53,196 nt of DNA, taken from NCBI GenBank assembly GCA_013359125.1, contig JABWCR010000022.1, forward strand, positions 1 to 53,196, read 5' to 3'. Positions 33,582-42,540 of the stretch are shown piece after piece; position 1 is the stretch's first letter, and each line of letters opens with the position of its first letter. The notes beneath the pieces were generated by a model. It had not been told where the DNA came from, did not search any database, and saw only the letters and a list, made by a program, of their open reading frames with translations. This stretch comes from Armatimonadota bacterium (lineage in GTDB: Bacteria > Armatimonadota > Fimbriimonadia > Fimbriimonadales > GBS-DC). Position numbers and translations under genes: made by a program.

Positions 33582-34679
33582 ATGCGCTCTCAGCGACCGC
33601 GACGGATCGATTGGCCCCTCGCGCTTTCGGTCCTATTGCTCGTACTCGTCGGTTTAGCAACGCTCTACAGCGCAACAGTCGGCTGGCGCGATGCGGCTTT
33701 CAAACGGCAGGCCATGTGGCTCGTCCTCTCAACACCGCTTGCCGTCGGATTGGCGATGATCGACCCCAAAGTCTGGTCGCGCCGATGGGTCTGGATCTAC
33801 GCTCTCAATTTACTGCTCTTAATCCTAGTAATGCTGACCGCCGAGCGGATCAAAGGCGCGCAACGGTGGCTGGCTCTGCCTGGAGGCTACCAGATTCAAC
33901 CTTCCGAATTGGCGAAGGTCTTTCTGGTCATCACGCTGGCGACGGCGCTCAGCCGAATGGGAGAAGAAATCAAGACTCTGCGCGGATTTCTGCTGTCGCT
34001 CGTCCATCTGGCCATCCCGATGGCGCTGGTCTTCAAACAGCCCGACTTGGGCACGTCGCTGGTGTTAGGCGCCATCTGGCTGGCCATGGTATTTGTAGCA
34101 CAAGCACGAGCAAAACACATCCTAGCCACAGTCGCGGCAGGAGCCTTGGCATTTATCGGCATGTGGCACTTCGACGTACTGAAGGATTATCAAAAGAGCC
34201 GCGTGATCTCCTTCATCAACCCCGAGGCCGACGCGCGCCAGACAGGCTACCACCTGATCCAATCGAAGTACGCCATCGGGAGCGGTCAGCTGACCGGACT
34301 CGGCTATCTGCAAGGCGCTCAAAAGAAGCTGAGATATATCCCCGAACAGCACACCGATTTCATCTTCAGCGTGATCGGCGAGGAGCTCGGCTTTCTGGGC
34401 GGCACGGCGCTCTTAGCGCTCTTTGGTTTCTTTCTCTTTCGAATCTGGAGGATCATGATCGCCGCCAGCGAACCGATCTATAGCTTCATGGCCGCAGGGC
34501 TGTTAGCGATGTTCGCGTTCCATATTGTCTCGAATATCGGTATGACCATGGGACTGTTTCCGGTTGTTGGCATCCCGTTGCCGTTCCTCAGTTCCGGCGG
34601 TAGCATGATGCTGGCCTCGATGTTGGGAGTTGGCCTGCTATTGGGATTGAGCGGCCGCGGCAGCGGGTTGAGATTCTGA
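33582..34679 (+). CDS. rodA: SEDS peptidoglycan glycosyltransferase RodA
   Basis: RodA polymerises lipid II during side-wall growth with a class B PBP. The 365-residue protein has about ten membrane helices and SEDS signatures: KGAQRWL, IQPSELAKV, KQPDLGTSLV, RQTGYHLIQSKYAIGSG, PEQHTDFIFSVIGEELGF and GIPLPFLSSGGS. The pattern fits RodA better than FtsW. It is 16 bases behind rmuC and two bases ahead of the PII-like gene, so all three are probably co-transcribed. No mreB or PBP gene is adjacent. Confidence 0.93.
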   Translation: MRSQRPRRIDWPLALSVLLLVLVGLATLYSATVGWRDAAFKRQAMWLVLSTPLAVGLAMIDPKVWSRRWVWIYALNLLLLILVMLTAERIKGAQRWLALPGGYQIQPSELAKVFLVITLATALSRMGEEIKTLRGFLLSLVHLAIPMALVFKQPDLGTSLVLGAIWLAMVFVAQARAKHILATVAAGALAFIGMWHFDVLKDYQKSRVISFINPEADARQTGYHLIQSKYAIGSGQLTGLGYLQGAQKKLRYIPEQHTDFIFSVIGEELGFLGGTALLALFGFFLFRIWRIMIAASEPIYSFMAAGLLAMFAFHIVSNIGMTMGLFPVVGIPLPFLSSGGSMMLASMLGVGLLLGLSGRGSGLRF

Positions 34680-34681
34680 AC

Positions 34682-35008
34682 ATGAAGGCGATAGTCTGCT
34701 ACGTGAGACCCCACAAGTTAGAAGAAATCAAGACTGCCTTGGTCGATTTGGGCGCAATGGGTATGACCGTCTGCGACGCTCGCGGATGCGGATCGCCCCG
34801 AGCAGACGACCCGGATTGGGTGATCCGAATGCCGGTGCGAACGAGGCTGGAACTGGTCGTCCCGGACGACCGAGTAGAAGAGACGATCGAGATGATCCTG
34901 CGCAACGCTCGTACAGGCCAGGCAGACGACGGCAAAATCTTTGTGCTACCGATCGAGAGCGCGATACGAGTCCGGACCGGGGAGGAAGGCGAGATCGCCG
35001 TTACTTGA
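34682..35008 (+). CDS. PII-like signalling protein with shortened T-loop
   Basis: The 108-residue product has the PII ferredoxin-like core: MKAIVCYVRPHKLEEIKTAL, GMTVCDARGCG, RTRLELVVPDDRVEETIEMIL, ARTGQADDGKIFVLPIESA and RVRTGEEGEIAV. The T-loop between DARGCG and the next strand is only about a dozen residues and lacks the Tyr that is uridylylated in GlnB/GlnK. The segment RTGQADDGKIFV for nucleotide binding is kept. It may sense ATP/ADP with another partner. Its last 63 bases overlap nadB on the other strand. Confidence 0.85.
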   Translation: MKAIVCYVRPHKLEEIKTALVDLGAMGMTVCDARGCGSPRADDPDWVIRMPVRTRLELVVPDDRVEETIEMILRNARTGQADDGKIFVLPIESAIRVRTGEEGEIAVT

Positions 35009-36553
35009 GAGCGCCAACCGCGTCGGTCGGCGATAGTCGTCGTTCGGCGCCGGATAGTCGATCGTGTAGTGCAAGCCGCGGCTCTCTTTGCGCCAAATCG
35101 CCCCGGCCACTATCAGAGAGGCGACGGTAACAAGACTTCTGACCTCGAATCCATCGGGATCGGCAGAACGTGCGGGCGAGTCGAGCGTTCGAGCAATCTC
35201 CTCTAACCGCGCATGAGCTTCAGTCAGCCAAGCATTGGATCGCACGATGCCCGCGCAGCGCTGCATCAAAGCTCGAATTTCTGAGCGAATTTCTCCGGAC
35301 GGAACATCGGAAACAGAGATTGCCTCAGAGCCTAAGTTGGGCAATTGCGGCAGTTCGATCCCTGCAATGTGCTCGCTGGCCTGCCGAGCAAAGACCAATG
35401 CCTCCAAGAGCGAGTTGCTGGCCAATCGATTGGCGCCGTGCACGCCGGTGCAGGCCGCCTCTCCACAGGCAAACAGGTTCGGGATCGACGTGCGGGCGTA
35501 CAGGTCGGTCTCGATTCCTCCGCACGAATAGTGCGCCGCCGGCACAACGGGAATAGGCCGCTCGACGGGGTCGATGCCCTGTCGTCGGCATGCCTCGGTG
35601 ATGGTCGGAAACCGCCTCTCGATGCGCTCCTTCCCCAAGCGCGCCATATCCAAAAGCACAAACTCGTCGCCTGTTTTGTGAAGCTCGGCGTCGATCGCCC
35701 GTGCGACGATGTCTCTAGGCGCCAGTTCCGCTCGAATGTCGTAGTCGGGCATGAACCGATAGCCGTCCTTTCGGATCAGCAGAGCCCCTTCGCCTCGCAC
35801 AGCCTCCGAAATCAAGAAGGAGCGATTGTGCGAACCGTAGAGACTGGTGGGGTGAAACTGAATGAACTCCATATTCGAAACGACCGCGCCTTGCACCGCG
35901 GCGATAGAGATGCCGTCGCCCGTGGCGATGGCCGGATTGGTGGTATGCAGATAAACCTCGCCGCAACCGCCCGTTGCGATCAGCGTGCACCGCGCATGAA
36001 TCGCGGTCGTCTTGCCATCCCTTAAAATGCTTGCGCCCCAGCACTGCCCGTCCCTTATTACTAGGCTGGTGGCGCAACACCGTTCGTGCAGCGTGATTTC
36101 TGGATGATCTCGAATGGCTGTCAGCAGCGCTCTTTCAATTTCTGCGCCCGTCTTATCGGCGCGATGAGCGATGCGATGTCTGCCATGCCCCCCTTCTCGC
36201 GTCAGGTCTAAACCGTAGATGTCTCGTCCGGGGCGGGCGCGGTCGAATTGGCAGCCGATGTCCAATAGCCATTGCACCATCTCGGGGCCGCGTCGAACCA
36301 ACAGCTCGACCGCCTTCGGATCGCAAAGGCTGGCGCCCGCCGAAAGCGTGTCGCGATAGTGATCCTCGACCGCATCGTCCTCTCCCACCGCCACCGCTAT
36401 CCCGCCCTGCGCATAGTTGGTGTTCGATTCAAAGCTTTCCTTCTTGGTTATGATAGTAACTTGTCCGTATGGCGCGGCGCCCAAAGCAAAACTTAGCCCC
36501 GCAATGCCGCTGCCAATGACAAGAATGTCGGTCTTTATCGCTTCCTGGCTCAA
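34946..36553 (-). CDS. nadB: L-aspartate oxidase
   Basis: NadB oxidises L-aspartate to iminoaspartate, the first step of de novo NAD synthesis. The 535-residue flavoprotein has the FAD motif ILVIGSGIAGLSFALGA, the active-site segments NYAQGGIAVAVGEDD, REGGHGRHRIAH and EFIQFHPTSLY, plus ACTGVHGANRLASNSLLEAL. I place the start at TTG 36551-36553, which overlaps the rex stop, with GAGGAG ten bases upstream; no suitable ATG exists. Quinolinate synthase (nadA) and nadC are not in the window. Confidence 0.95.
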   Translation of the reverse strand: MSQEAIKTDILVIGSGIAGLSFALGAAPYGQVTIITKKESFESNTNYAQGGIAVAVGEDDAVEDHYRDTLSAGASLCDPKAVELLVRRGPEMVQWLLDIGCQFDRARPGRDIYGLDLTREGGHGRHRIAHRADKTGAEIERALLTAIRDHPEITLHERCCATSLVIRDGQCWGASILRDGKTTAIHARCTLIATGGCGEVYLHTTNPAIATGDGISIAAVQGAVVSNMEFIQFHPTSLYGSHNRSFLISEAVRGEGALLIRKDGYRFMPDYDIRAELAPRDIVARAIDAELHKTGDEFVLLDMARLGKERIERRFPTITEACRRQGIDPVERPIPVVPAAHYSCGGIETDLYARTSIPNLFACGEAACTGVHGANRLASNSLLEALVFARQASEHIAGIELPQLPNLGSEAISVSDVPSGEIRSEIRALMQRCAGIVRSNAWLTEAHARLEEIARTLDSPARSADPDGFEVRSLVTVASLIVAGAIWRKESRGLHYTIDYPAPNDDYRRPTRLALSSNGDLAFLPGPDSYRALDR

Positions 36554-37200
36554 TGCGAAAATCGCTCCTCTTCGGCCTGATGCAACCGAAAAGAGAGTAC
36601 CGCCAACTCCTGCAAAAAGTAGGCGTTTCGCACATACACCTTCGGAGAAGTCTTGAGGTAGACCGGCGCAAAGTTCATGATCGCCTTGATCCCCGCCGCA
36701 ACGAGGAGATCGGCGACATCCTGGGCGTTCTGAGCCGGTACGGCGAGCAGCGCGATCTTTGCGTCGATCGCATCGTTGACTTTGCACAGTTCCGAGATGT
36801 CGCGCACGATCAGTCCATTGAAGGAAGTTCCGATCTTCTTGGGATCGTTGTCAAAGACTGCGGCAATATGAAAATTGTAGGCGGAAAAGCCCGGATAAGC
36901 TGCCAAGGCGGCCCCCAGGTTTCCAGCCCCGATCAGCAAACAGGTCTGCTCGTGGTCGATCCGCAGGATAGACGCGATCTGGCTAAGGAGTTCTGACACG
37001 TCATAGCCGACCCCGGGTTTGCCAAAACCGCCGAAGAAGGAGACGTCCTTTCGAAACTGGGCCGCACCGATGCCTGCAGTCTGCTCAATGTCGGCCGAAG
37101 AGACTGTCTCAACGCCTTGCGCCTGCAGTTCGCTCAGCAGTTGCAGATAGGTGGCCAAACGTTCCAGCGTCGGCGCGGGGGCAGAGGGCTTCGAACTCAT
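36550..37200 (-). CDS. rex: Redox-sensing transcriptional repressor Rex
   Basis: Rex binds DNA when NAD+ is high and is released by NADH. The 216-residue product has the N-terminal winged helix (TLERLATYLQLL, VSSADIEQTAGIGAAQFRKD, FFGGFGKPGVGYDV), the Rossmann motif LLIGAGNLGAALA, and the domain-swapped C-terminal helix. It starts 15 bases after rpoD and its stop overlaps the nadB start, so rex is translated with both. I see no clear Rex-type operator of the TTGTGAA class near the operon promoter. Confidence 0.95.
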   Translation of the reverse strand: MSSKPSAPAPTLERLATYLQLLSELQAQGVETVSSADIEQTAGIGAAQFRKDVSFFGGFGKPGVGYDVSELLSQIASILRIDHEQTCLLIGAGNLGAALAAYPGFSAYNFHIAAVFDNDPKKIGTSFNGLIVRDISELCKVNDAIDAKIALLAVPAQNAQDVADLLVAAGIKAIMNFAPVYLKTSPKVYVRNAYFLQELAVLSFRLHQAEEERFSH

Positions 37201-37215
37201 CCCCGCGTCCAGCCT

Positions 37216-38547
37216 TTACGGCTCCGGTTGAATATGGGTCAGCGCATCCTCTAACTCCAATCCGCGGTTGCGCCGGAGGTCCTCGATCTGTTTGCCCAGA
37301 TTGTTCAGCTTGCGCATGGCGCGAAGCTCGATCTGCCGCACCCGTTCTCGCGTTACGTTCAATTCGGCCCCGACCTCTTCCAAAGTGCGCTGCCGTCCGT
37401 CGTCCAAACCAAAGCGCAGACGAACGACAACGCTCTCCTTCTGAGTCAGCTTGTCCAAGATCATGTCCAGCTGCTCGCGCTGAATCAGACTGTGGGTAAC
37501 GTCCTGGGGCGACGGCATGTTGGTCGACTGGATAAAGTCCCCCAAAGAGGAGTTGTCCTTCTCGCCAACGGGCGTCTCCAGAGAAAGCGGCTCGATAGCG
37601 ACGCGGCGCATCTCGCGCACGCGATCCGGCGGCATGTGGCGCATCGCCTGGCCCATTTTCTCGCGCACTTCCTCTTCGGTCGCCTCGCGCTGAAGCTTGT
37701 TCCGATAATCCTGCCGCACGCGCTCCTGAGCGATCTCGTTCGAAATCTCTTCGTCGGTAGGCTCGCGATGAAGCTCTTGCTGCAACCGCTGCTCCGTCTT
37801 GACCACCTTATTGATCAACTCGGCCACATAGACCGGAATTCGGATCGTGCGCCCCTGGTTGATGATCGCGCGAGCAATGGCGCGCCGAATCCACCAAGTG
37901 GCATAAGTGCTGAATCGGAAGCCCTTCTCAGGGTCGAACTTCTCGACGGCGCGAATCAGGCCCAGATTGCCTTCCTGGATCAGGTCGGCCAACGGGATGC
38001 CCTTGGCGCTGTACTTCTTAGCGATACTGACCACCAAGCGCAGATTCGACTCGATCAGCTTCTTCTTGGCCTCGTCGATTTCGTTCAGGCGCAGATCCAT
38101 CTCCAAGCCGGTCATATTGGCGGCAGAGGCCCATTCGCTCTTCTTGGGATCGCGCTCAAGGTCGTTTCGAAGCTTTTCGCGCAAACGAATCAAGGCTTCG
38201 CCTTCCTGCACCAACTTGGCCAAGCGAAGTTCCTCGCTGGCGGTCAGCAGGTGTGAACGACGAGTCTGGAGCATCCACAGCTCCAGCTCGACGTTGTCCT
38301 CTTCGAAGGTAGTCTCTTCTTCGACGCCCCAGCCGTATGTCTCTTCCTCTTCGGCGGCCAAATCGTCATCGACCTTGGGCAACAGAGCGCCCAACTCCTC
38401 ATCGACGACCTCTTCGGCAGTGAGACCTGGCTGTTCTTCTATGTAAAGCGTATCCGAGACTGGGTTGCTTCGAACGATGGCGCTTCTCTTGCGATTCTTC
38501 CCCTCAGATCCTGTCATCACGTTTAGTTCTTCATCTACGATCGGCAT
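37216..38547 (-). CDS. rpoD: Primary sigma factor RpoD/SigA
   Basis: The 443-residue protein has an acidic non-conserved N terminus (to about 90), region 1.2 ([19 protein letters not shown]), region 2 ([46 protein letters not shown]), region 3 and region 4 with the helix-turn-helix [19 protein letters not shown]. All match a housekeeping sigma-70. GGGAGGTG lies before the ATG. It is the first gene of a leftward operon rpoD-rex-nadB. Confidence 0.97.
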   Translation of the reverse strand: MPIVDEELNVMTGSEGKNRKRSAIVRSNPVSDTLYIEEQPGLTAEEVVDEELGALLPKVDDDLAAEEEETYGWGVEEETTFEEDNVELELWMLQTRRSHLLTASEELRLAKLVQEGEALIRLREKLRNDLERDPKKSEWASAANMTGLEMDLRLNEIDEAKKKLIESNLRLVVSIAKKYSAKGIPLADLIQEGNLGLIRAVEKFDPEKGFRFSTYATWWIRRAIARAIINQGRTIRIPVYVAELINKVVKTEQRLQQELHREPTDEEISNEIAQERVRQDYRNKLQREATEEEVREKMGQAMRHMPPDRVREMRRVAIEPLSLETPVGEKDNSSLGDFIQSTNMPSPQDVTHSLIQREQLDMILDKLTQKESVVVRLRFGLDDGRQRTLEEVGAELNVTRERVRQIELRAMRKLNNLGKQIEDLRRNRGLELEDALTHIQPEP

Positions 38548-38778
38548 TTGGCTTCACCTCCCGGTCGCATCCTGCGGACCGGACATTGTGACGCGCGTCC
38601 TTGTCCCGTTCCCGTCTTAGCCGACCTGAGCCCCGTTTCCTATATCTATACGCCTTATGCGGGCGCTAAGTTTCCGTACGGCATCCCGCAGAAAGGCCAG
38701 TATTCGTCTCAGTCCGGCAACGGCGCGCACCTGTTATATTAAACGCAAGGCGCGGGGATTCCTGCCGGAGCGAAAAAT
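38548..38778 (-). promoter_or_regulatory. Long untranslated leader of rpoD
   Basis: About 225 bases separate the predicted transcription start from the rpoD ATG. I see no convincing ORF on either strand (short frames have no ribosome-binding site) and no known riboswitch pattern. Another AT-rich stretch (TTTAATATAAC at about 38730-38745, minus strand) could be a second promoter. Confidence 0.35.
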
Positions 38779-38807
38779 AGTATAACAAGAAATCTCGGAA
38801 TTGCCAA
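38779..38807 (-). promoter_or_regulatory. Sigma-70 promoter of rpoD-rex-nadB
   Basis: On the minus strand TTGGCA (38802-38807) and TATACT (38779-38784) are separated by exactly 17 bases, five of six consensus matches each. This is the best two-part promoter in the window. Confidence 0.65.
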
Positions 38808-38835
38808 CGGGTAATTTGCGGGTAAAGGCGGCGAT

Positions 38836-38911
38836 TGGAGGCGCGGAGCGGATTCGAACCGCTGAATAGGGGATTTGCAGTCCCCCCCCTTAACCACTTG
38901 GGTACCGCGCC
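38836..38911 (-). tRNA. tRNA-Cys (GCA), CCA encoded
   Basis: Minus-strand cloverleaf with acceptor GGCGCGG/CCGCGCC, anticodon loop CTGCAAA (anticodon GCA), T-loop TTCGAAT and U73 followed by CCA. U73 is the discriminator base expected for Cys. The run of Gs entering the anticodon stem is long but pairs with TCCCC. Confidence 0.95.
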
Positions 38912-38924
38912 TCGCCGAAGCTGA

Positions 38925-38930
38925 AGTATA
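38925..38930 (-). promoter_or_regulatory. -10 box of tRNA-Cys
   Basis: Minus-strand TATACT lies 13 bases before the tRNA 5' end, just after the stop codon of the DUF255-like gene. No -35 match is clear. Confidence 0.4.
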
Positions 38931-38932
38931 CC

Positions 38933-40591
38933 TTAAGGCAGTTCCATCAGCCTCTGCAGGCTAGCGGCAAGCGAGGCGGTCGTCAAGGGAGCTTCCGCCA
39001 TGCTCCCGGCAAAGGCCGCAATCAGATTCTCAGCGCAATCTCGATACTTCTTTTCGCCGGTCATTCGTGCCGCCGCGATCAAGACATCGGCTACCACCGC
39101 GTTGTCGCTCGGAAGGCCCTCGTCCGTTCCCCAAGCAAGAGGCGTAACGACGACCGATCCATATTGCCGCAGATGCGAGACGTCGTAAAATGCACCGTTC
39201 GAACCCGGCGCGCAGCACCGTTCGATAGCCTTATCCAAAAGCCGAATACCCCATGCTCTAATCTCCGGATCGCCGATTAGAGCGCTCAGCTCCAGCGCTG
39301 CTAACACGGCCCAAACATCGTCTGCCACCCAGTCTTGGGTCTGCCGATGAGCGGTGTGATAGATAAACTGATTAGCCGACAGCAACGATTGAAGGGTTCT
39401 AAAGGTGCGTTCTGCGGCGTCTCGCACCCACTCCGTTTGCTCGCTAACCGGCATGACTCGCGCGAAACGGCAAAGCGCTACAATGGCTGCCCCCTGCGCG
39501 TCGGCCTTGAGAGTGGTATCGATCTGACTAATTCGCGAGTCGCGCTGCCCAGACGCAGAACCGGTCAAGATCGATGGCTGGAACAAGGCCGCGTTCCGAA
39601 ATCCTGCAGGCCGTTCGCCCCACAGATCGCGGCGCAGAAATTCTACGATGTCCAGCGCAGTTTTCGCAATCGCCGGATCCTTGGTCAGATCGTAAAGGTC
39701 GCAGTAGACATCGAGATAGAGCGCATTGTCTATTGCGCGCTTGGCTCTAAAGGGCAACTGCCCTTTTCCGGCGCCCTGATCGACAAAGAAGCCAAACCCC
39801 CTATCGTCCCAGCGAGCGCTCTTCCTTTGGTCCCAAAGCAACTGAAGCGCCATGAGGCGAACGCTCCGAATGTCGCCGCCGGCACGCGCGACGGCAAAAC
39901 GAAGCGTCGTGAGCGGCCTGGCAGCGCCTGGCGTCGCTTGCGAGAGCGAATTCATGATGTCGGAAGAGAGCCGATCGAGAAGCTCCTCGCTCACGGGTCC
40001 TGCATCGGGGATGCGCGTCAGCGCCATCTTCATCTGCTCGGCCCGCTGACGGGTGGCTTGAGGCTGGTTCTTATAGAGCCGGAAAAACTGGTCGAGCGCT
40101 CGTCCCAAATTAGTTCGCGAATCGACCGCGATTGCAAAGATCGCGATGCCTTCTGGATCGAGCGTCAATCCTACCGGAATTCCCCGACGCACGCCCAACA
40201 CCTCTGCCTGATTCAACAAGTGCCGAGCCACTTTGGGGCTCGAATCGAAATCTACTTTGACCGGTATGGCTTGGGTGTTAAGAAGGTTGGCGATGCCCTC
40301 GTCGTGATAAACGTCCTCGTTCGCCCAAGCGGCGCCGGCCGACCAAGAAGCGCCTAACTCGGCATAGACCGGCTTGCCGCTCCTTTGCGCCTCTTCAAAG
40401 ACCTCGGCGCCCCACTCTCTCCACTCGATCGGCTGATTGCTACAGCTTCGAAGGTAGAAACTAGCCGAATGAACGAGCGGGTTGGGGCTTTGCTCGCGCT
40501 CGATGACGCGCGCATACCGCCCCAGCCAACCCATGCAGAGGATCAAAAAGGCGACCGCGCTGAGAACGCGAAACCGCGGCTCCCGCTCCAT
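38933..40591 (-). CDS. DUF255/YyaL-like protein lacking the thioredoxin cysteines
   Basis: The 552-residue product resembles the DUF255 (SSP411/YyaL) family: an N-terminal membrane helix, then NPLVHSASFYL and WREWGAEVFEEAQRSGKPVY matching the thioredoxin-like domain, and a C-terminal alpha-barrel resembling a cellobiose-epimerase fold. At the position of the usual CHWCH motif it reads SWSAGAAW (about residues 83-90), so no redox cysteine pair exists. KVDFDSSPKVARHLL and IPVGLTLDPEG continue the fold. Its role is unknown; loss of the motif rules out thiol-disulfide chemistry at that site. Confidence 0.75.
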   Translation of the reverse strand: MEREPRFRVLSAVAFLILCMGWLGRYARVIEREQSPNPLVHSASFYLRSCSNQPIEWREWGAEVFEEAQRSGKPVYAELGASWSAGAAWANEDVYHDEGIANLLNTQAIPVKVDFDSSPKVARHLLNQAEVLGVRRGIPVGLTLDPEGIAIFAIAVDSRTNLGRALDQFFRLYKNQPQATRQRAEQMKMALTRIPDAGPVSEELLDRLSSDIMNSLSQATPGAARPLTTLRFAVARAGGDIRSVRLMALQLLWDQRKSARWDDRGFGFFVDQGAGKGQLPFRAKRAIDNALYLDVYCDLYDLTKDPAIAKTALDIVEFLRRDLWGERPAGFRNAALFQPSILTGSASGQRDSRISQIDTTLKADAQGAAIVALCRFARVMPVSEQTEWVRDAAERTFRTLQSLLSANQFIYHTAHRQTQDWVADDVWAVLAALELSALIGDPEIRAWGIRLLDKAIERCCAPGSNGAFYDVSHLRQYGSVVVTPLAWGTDEGLPSDNAVVADVLIAAARMTGEKKYRDCAENLIAAFAGSMAEAPLTTASLAASLQRLMELP

Positions 40592-40607
40592 AACGACTTA
40601 TTATGGC

Positions 40608-41336
40608 TTAGACCCTTCGAACAGCCTCGCGAGTGTACGCCAAACACGCCTGAATGTCTGGCACCGGATTGTCCGGATTCTCCTCGTACTCCAATGCAAG
40701 AACGCCGTTGAATCGAGCGGAGCGAAGCGCCTTTAAGAAGCCGACCGTATCCAGATCGCCCTGGCCTAACACGGTCCAAGCGCGCCTATCCTTGACGTCT
40801 TTAAGATGAGCGCCGTAAACGCGGTCGGGCCAGCGCCGCACAACGGCCGAAGGATCGACCCCAGAACGCAAGAAGTGGCCGGTGTCGACGCAAAGGCCGA
40901 TGATCTTCGGTTCCTTGGTCATCACAGCCTCGAGATGCTCGATTCGATCATAACGGCTGCCTGGGCCGTGGTTGTGAATGGCGATCCTGACCTTGTATTC
41001 GTTGGCCATCTTGGCCAGATAGCGAAAGCTCTCGGGAGCCGGATCCGCCGATATCGTCTCGATTCCCATATACTTGGCAAACTGAAACGTCCGCAGAGCT
41101 GCCTTCTCGTCGGCGCCAAACGAAACCACGCCGTAGCCGAGCAATCGAACCTTGCTGTCGGCCAGCGCTTTTCGATGCTCATAGATGCGCCTGACCAGAT
41201 TTTCCGTTGGAATGTGCTCCGGATAGGCCTCCCAAAAGCCAATCCCCAACTGATGGGTCGTCCTCAATGCATCCGAAAGCTTCTGCCCCCGCAGGCTGTA
41301 GCTCTGAATGCCCATCTTAAAAGGTCCGTACTGCAT
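40608..41336 (-). CDS. Sugar phosphate isomerase/epimerase-like TIM barrel
   Basis: The 242-residue product belongs to the same xylose-isomerase-like superfamily as the gene at 14978 but is not a close copy. Segments MGIQSYSLRG, GFWEAYPEHIP, RIAIHNHGPGSRYD, IGLCVDTGHFLRSGVD, VYGAHLKDVKD and GVLALEYEENPDNP carry the metal ligands. GGAGG lies upstream of the ATG. It starts 16 bases before the DUF255-like gene's 5' side in reverse order and reads leftward, away from plsY. Confidence 0.85.
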   Translation of the reverse strand: MQYGPFKMGIQSYSLRGQKLSDALRTTHQLGIGFWEAYPEHIPTENLVRRIYEHRKALADSKVRLLGYGVVSFGADEKAALRTFQFAKYMGIETISADPAPESFRYLAKMANEYKVRIAIHNHGPGSRYDRIEHLEAVMTKEPKIIGLCVDTGHFLRSGVDPSAVVRRWPDRVYGAHLKDVKDRRAWTVLGQGDLDTVGFLKALRSARFNGVLALEYEENPDNPVPDIQACLAYTREAVRRV

Positions 41337-41412
41337 GTTTGATCGCCTCCGTGGCCAGAGTTCTGCGCGTTCGCAGGAAATCCTTCAAGAGCGCCTAACC
41401 GGTAAAGGCGGC

Positions 41413-42483
41413 ATGGGCATAGAGACTGGAATCTTGGCGATACTGGGAAGTTACTTCTTGGGTTCCATTCCTTTTGGCTTCCTTGTTGCGCGATGGCTCT
41501 ACGGGGTCGACATTCGACGGCACGGCAGCGGAAACATCGGCGCGACCAATGTCTATCGGACCCTTGGCCCGGCTCCAGGATTGGTCGTCTTCGTATTGGA
41601 CATTGGCAAGGGCTGGCTGCCCGCGCAGCTGGCCGCCAATGCAGGAGGGCCGAGTTGGGGCGTCGCGTGCGGCGTTGCGGCGATCGTCGGTCATAGTCTC
41701 TCGCCGTTCCTTCGATTCAAGGGCGGCAAGGGCGTGGCTACGGGCGGGGGCGTTGTGATCGGCGTGGCCCCTCTGGCCGCGCTGGTCGCCATCTCGCTTT
41801 TCGTGCTTGCGCTGACCCTAGGGCGATGGGTGTCGCTGGCGTCGATCATTGCTACCGTCTCGGTGCCGGTCGCTGCTTGGGCGTTCGGCTACTCTCCGGT
41901 CGTTGTCGGCGTTACGGGCGCGGCGGCGGCGCTCATCGTCTGGCGGCACCGCGAGAACATAAAGCGACTGATGCAGGGTACGGAACCCAAACTAACCTGG
42001 CGCAAGACGGCTCTAACGCCCGGCGAGGCGGCCAAGAGAATCGCGCTTTCGGGCTTCCAAGGCGAACCGCTGGACCCTCAGTTAGCTTTGCCGCCCGCGC
42101 TATTGGAGGAGGGAGGCGCCTTCGTTCAGGCTTGGCAAGCGGGCCGTCTGATCGGACAGGCGGGCGACGCTTTTCCGACCGAACCGAATCGGGCTGTGCA
42201 AATTTGGACGGCCGCTCGCCAGCTCTCCGATCGATCGAGCGCCGACCGTCTCGTCGTCTTTGTCGCCGGCAGCCCCGATTCAAAACCCGACCACGCTTCG
42301 ATTACGCTCGCGCAATACGATGTGCAGGGTCAGCGGATCTGGGCCCTGCCGCTGAACGAAATTGAGTCGGCCGCCGATGCGCTCGGCAGAATCTGTGCGC
42401 TCCACGGCCTCGACCCATCTTTGGCGACCCTTCTGCTTTCCTGTCCGGCCCAGCGATTCGAAATCCAAATCACGTCAACATAG
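41413..42483 (+). CDS. plsY: PlsY acyltransferase with unknown C-terminal extension
   Basis: PlsY moves the acyl group from acyl-phosphate to glycerol-3-phosphate at the membrane. Residues 1-200 hold the family motifs LGSIPFGFLVARW, RRHGSGNIGATNVYRTLG, VFVLDIGKGWLPA and GHSLSPFLRFKGGKGVATG. Usual PlsY proteins end here. This product continues for about 155 residues (LTPGEAAKRIALSGFQGEP, VVFVAGSPDSKPDH, IWALPLNEIESAAD) with mixed helix/strand character and no membrane segment. I do not recognise this part. The start with AAAGG just upstream is preferred over a 35-codon extension to 41308. Confidence 0.9.
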   Translation: MGIETGILAILGSYFLGSIPFGFLVARWLYGVDIRRHGSGNIGATNVYRTLGPAPGLVVFVLDIGKGWLPAQLAANAGGPSWGVACGVAAIVGHSLSPFLRFKGGKGVATGGGVVIGVAPLAALVAISLFVLALTLGRWVSLASIIATVSVPVAAWAFGYSPVVVGVTGAAAALIVWRHRENIKRLMQGTEPKLTWRKTALTPGEAAKRIALSGFQGEPLDPQLALPPALLEEGGAFVQAWQAGRLIGQAGDAFPTEPNRAVQIWTAARQLSDRSSADRLVVFVAGSPDSKPDHASITLAQYDVQGQRIWALPLNEIESAADALGRICALHGLDPSLATLLLSCPAQRFEIQITST

Positions 42484-42540
42484 CAGGATGCTCGGCGCCT
42501 CGCCGCATGGCATAAAGCCTCTGTGGGGAGGTGTTGAACT

